Below are positions 61,501 to 64,000 of a DNA stretch of 64,000 nt, one piece after another. Position 1 is the stretch's first letter, and every line of letters starts with the position of its first letter. A program made the translations under genes and the position numbers. Location: positions 6,387,293 to 6,451,292 of the forward strand of contig CM042092.1 in NCBI GenBank assembly GCA_023512835.1. Direction: 5' to 3'. This DNA is from Taxillus chinensis. Taxonomy: Eukaryota > Streptophyta > Magnoliopsida > Santalales > Loranthaceae. The notes beneath the pieces were generated by a model, which worked only from the letters and a program-made list of their open reading frames with translations, did no database searches and was not told the origin of the DNA.

Positions 61501-63400
61501 ACAAATTTAGGATGGGTGAACTCAGGAAAGTTCATTGATTAAATATAATGCGATTTTGAAAACTCAAACCAATATAACTTTAGTAAAAGGAGCTCGATGG
61601 AGCCTCCAATCAAACAAAACTCAACGATTGTAATAATAGCACATTTTAGGGCATAAAATTATTGTTTTCGATTATGTAATTTGGTTTCATACCTTTTTAT
61701 TTATTGAAGTTAAAGTTGAAATTCTTAATTTGGAAATAAAATTATGTTTGGTAGGAGAAAAAAATATTTTTTTTAAATTGAGTTCTACAAAAATTGAAAA
61801 AGAAGAAAAAAATATAGTGGTTTTATGTAATAAAGTAGAGAAAAGGAATAAAAATAAAAATAAACACACAAATTAAATACTATATAAAAACTAAGTTTAT
61901 ATTTAAAAATAGCAAACAATTGAAAGACGTTTTCAAAAATAGTTACTTTATTCTAGTAAAGATTTACTTTATTCAGAAATCAGGTGTAGCAAATAAGATT
62001 TATCAGCAAGATTCTATTTTTGAAAACCTAATTTTGTTTTGAAAATAGACCACCAAAACACATTATATCTGTGTTGATACACAAGACTCAAAACATGATT
62101 ATATTTTCAATAATAGAATCCACCCGATAATGTGTGTTTTTTATACTTATTTTTTGAATAAATTGCTATTTTATTCAAATACTAAATATTTTTTAAAACA
62201 TGCTTCAATAGTTTCTATTTCCAAATCAAAATTAATTTTTTTATTGGAAACCAATTTAATTTTTTAAAAATACTTCCCCTATATTTTTCTCTATTTTATG
62301 ATCCATGCCGATCATATTCTATTATTTACAAATTTTTGTGGGTCTTGTTTAAAGAAACATTCTTTTTAAAACCTATTATCCCTTATACCAAACATAATTT
62401 ATTTTTTTAAAATTTAAACTCCAAATCCAATAAAACGTGTCAAACACTCTTAATATTTTTGGCTAAGTTTTTTTTAAAAATGACAACCTTTATAAAACTC
62501 AGTTGATATTTGTTTAATTTTACAAATCTTAATTACGTGAAATAGTTGTAACCCACACTTACTCCAACCAACTCCAATCCACATGTGATAAGCATTACTA
62601 ATGGACTTAATAAAAGTCAAATGATAATTAAGAAGTTCAAAATACTCCTACAATAACCTTAATAAAGTTATAATGAATTTGACTTTCAATTAAATGGCTA
62701 GTTAAATTTATTGAGCAAAAAATTATTACCTAAATATTATTTTAATTAAAATAATAATAATACAAATGAAGTTGAGCTCCATTTACAAATCCTTAATAAA
62801 AAATAATAAAAATTTATTTAAAATATAAAAATTTTAAAATTAATATTTTATTAAATTTATTATTTGAGGTTATAAGAAATGATTAGCTAAAATTTATAAA
62901 ATGACTATCATAGTTAAATTTCAGCTAAACAAAGGTAAAGTTTAAGAATAGTTTGTTTCAAACACAAATTATTCGGACTTGGATGAACAAGTCCAAATTA
63001 TTCTGCATTCCCTTTTATAGTGCCTGGGGCGCATAAATAATTTATTGCAGTGGAATGTACAGTCGAGACCCGAGAGTGATTGCCATCATTTTGGAATTTA
63101 ATTCTCATTTGTCCCTTCTCCACTCCACCGTCGACCATATACCATGCACTAAAAAAACATTGGATGCCCCAAGGCACATCAGCTGCCGCGGGGCGAGCGT
63201 TTGGGCGTTTGGAGGCTCAGGTTTAATAAATTCCAGTAACCTTTTAGTATTCCTTGCTTATCTCCGTCGTAGGTAGTTGTTTTGTTTCCTTGGGGCTCGT
63301 TTATCGTACTCAGGCCTATGATCTTGGCTGTTGAATCCTCTAAAGCTCAATCTGCGCGGTCGGATAATGGGTTTTCCGACTGCCTCCTCGCATAGTCACC
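61501..63400. other. Gene-free AT-rich stretch
   Basis: Strongly AT-rich from 61600 to 62990 with no coding signal. 63000-63400 is less AT-rich and probably belongs to the upstream region of the gene that starts at 63715. Confidence 0.45.
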
Positions 63401-63407
63401 AGTTCTG

Positions 63408-63417
63408 TTTATTTAAA
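63408..63417 (+). promoter_or_regulatory. TATA-like box of the At3g27390-like gene
   Basis: TTTATTTAAA lies about 300 bp before the start codon at 63715, leaving a long GA-rich leader. Confidence 0.4.
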
Positions 63418-63605
63418 CGCACAAATTCTGAAACCCCGGATTGTTACTTTTCTTAGCTACATAGTATTTGGCGGCGGCAGAGGCAATCTCAGCTCCAGAG
63501 CTGTCTATTTTCGATGTGGGTTTGCAGAAATATTGGGTCATGCTCGCATGTCTTTTTTGAGTTCCGGGTCTGAATTTGAGATGGGTTTGGTCTAATTTGG
63601 AGATC

Positions 63606-63681
63606 TGGGCGGAGAGGGAGAGGGAGAGGGAGAGGGAGGAGAGAGAGGGAGAGGGAGAGGGAGAGGGAGAGGGAGGAGAGA

Positions 63682-63714
<33 letters not shown>
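63606..63714. repeat. GAGAGG/GA microsatellite in a 5' UTR
   Basis: Units of GAGAGG grade into a pure (GA)n run that ends directly at the start codon of the next gene. The array creates long artefactual open frames on both strands. Confidence 0.95.
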
Positions 63715-63719
<5 letters not shown>

Positions 63720-63808
63720 ACCTCCAAAGGGGTTTCTGGCTACTCTTTGGAATTTCTTCATATTCTTGCCTTTTTTCATTGGGCTTCTTCTTCTGGGCAT
63801 CATTAAAG
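63715..63808 (+). CDS. Membrane protein like Arabidopsis At3g27390, first coding exon (partial)
   Basis: The ATG at 63715 follows a GA microsatellite. The 31 codons read MEPPKGFLATLWNFF, then a hydrophobic run IFLPFFIGLLLLGIIK, and end in phase 1 at a GTGAGT donor (63809). The rest lies beyond the window. This N-terminus matches the plant family annotated as uncharacterised membrane protein At3g27390 (MEPPxGFL..LW.F..FLPFFIGLL.LG.IKG), which has several membrane spans and no established biochemical role. The exon is too short to be found by ORF length. Recognition rests on the remembered N-terminal sequence and the clean donor site. Confidence 0.8.
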
Positions 63809-64000
63809 GTGAGTGGTAGGCCACCCCTTGTGGTATTGTTTACTTGTGCGCTATGTGCTTCTTCCATTTTGCTATTACTGCTACATTTTCAGATCTGGCG
63901 TTGGAATTTTTAGCTTCTAAATATATAAATTACCAATTCATCATTTACAGGAAATAGATAGTTCTAAAACTGAATGTTTGTGAATAACTTTAGTTCTTCT

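Noticed and set aside
63413..63867. Long Leu/Ser- and Glu/Arg-rich frames around the GA microsatellite
   Set aside because: Pure translation of a GA/CT repeat.

Overview
This is a nuclear segment of a eudicot plant genome. It is AT-rich, with genes broken by GT-AG introns, degraded LTR retrotransposons, hAT, PIF/Harbinger and SINE insertions, and long runs of AT-rich decay. The species cannot be fixed from the sequence. Seven protein-coding genes are supported. I assembled their exon structures by hand from splice signals, reading-frame continuity and remembered family sequences.

Layout: (1) 0.5-2.5 kb, plus: family GT17 N-acetylglucosaminyltransferase with a separate 21-codon first exon. 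(2) 2.5-18.3 kb: no gene. It holds a 191-bp duplication, a tRNA-type SINE and a decayed Ty3/gypsy element (about 7.2-17.1 kb). Inside that lie a 443-bp hAT, within it a 1.2-kb hAT, and within that a 3.26-kb LTR-like element. Target-site duplications survive for the three inner layers. (3) 18.9-23.0 kb, minus: CRM-domain RNA splicing factor (CFM9-like) with an expanded acidic tail. Its last intron looks like a LINE fragment that brought its own splice sites. (4) 24.2-27.3 kb, minus: SOG1-type NAC factor of the ANAC044/ANAC085 clade, with an 8-nt first coding exon and a triplicated SQ-containing repeat. (5) 29.8-33.5 kb, minus: ATN1-like Raf-type protein kinase. (6) 38.5-44.3 kb, minus: RRP8-like rRNA methyltransferase, nine exons, with a dead Ty1/copia element in one intron. 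(7) 45-52.5 kb: a single-finger C2H2 EAR repressor gene at 51.8-52.5 kb, with relics of its 3' end upstream. (8) 52.6-63.4 kb: transposon debris (copia RNase H, gypsy RNase H, an 822-bp Harbinger-like element, an LTR-like region). (9) 63.7 kb to the end, plus: first coding exon of a membrane protein like Arabidopsis At3g27390.

The genes are not an operon and do not form one pathway. From memory, though, the GT17, CFM9, ATN1, RRP8, NAC044 and At3g27390 relatives sit near each other in duplicated Arabidopsis blocks (At3g273xx-275xx, At5g405xx-406xx, At3g016xx, At5g144xx). The window therefore looks like a less fractionated version of an old gene neighbourhood. I saw no tRNA, rRNA or CRISPR features.
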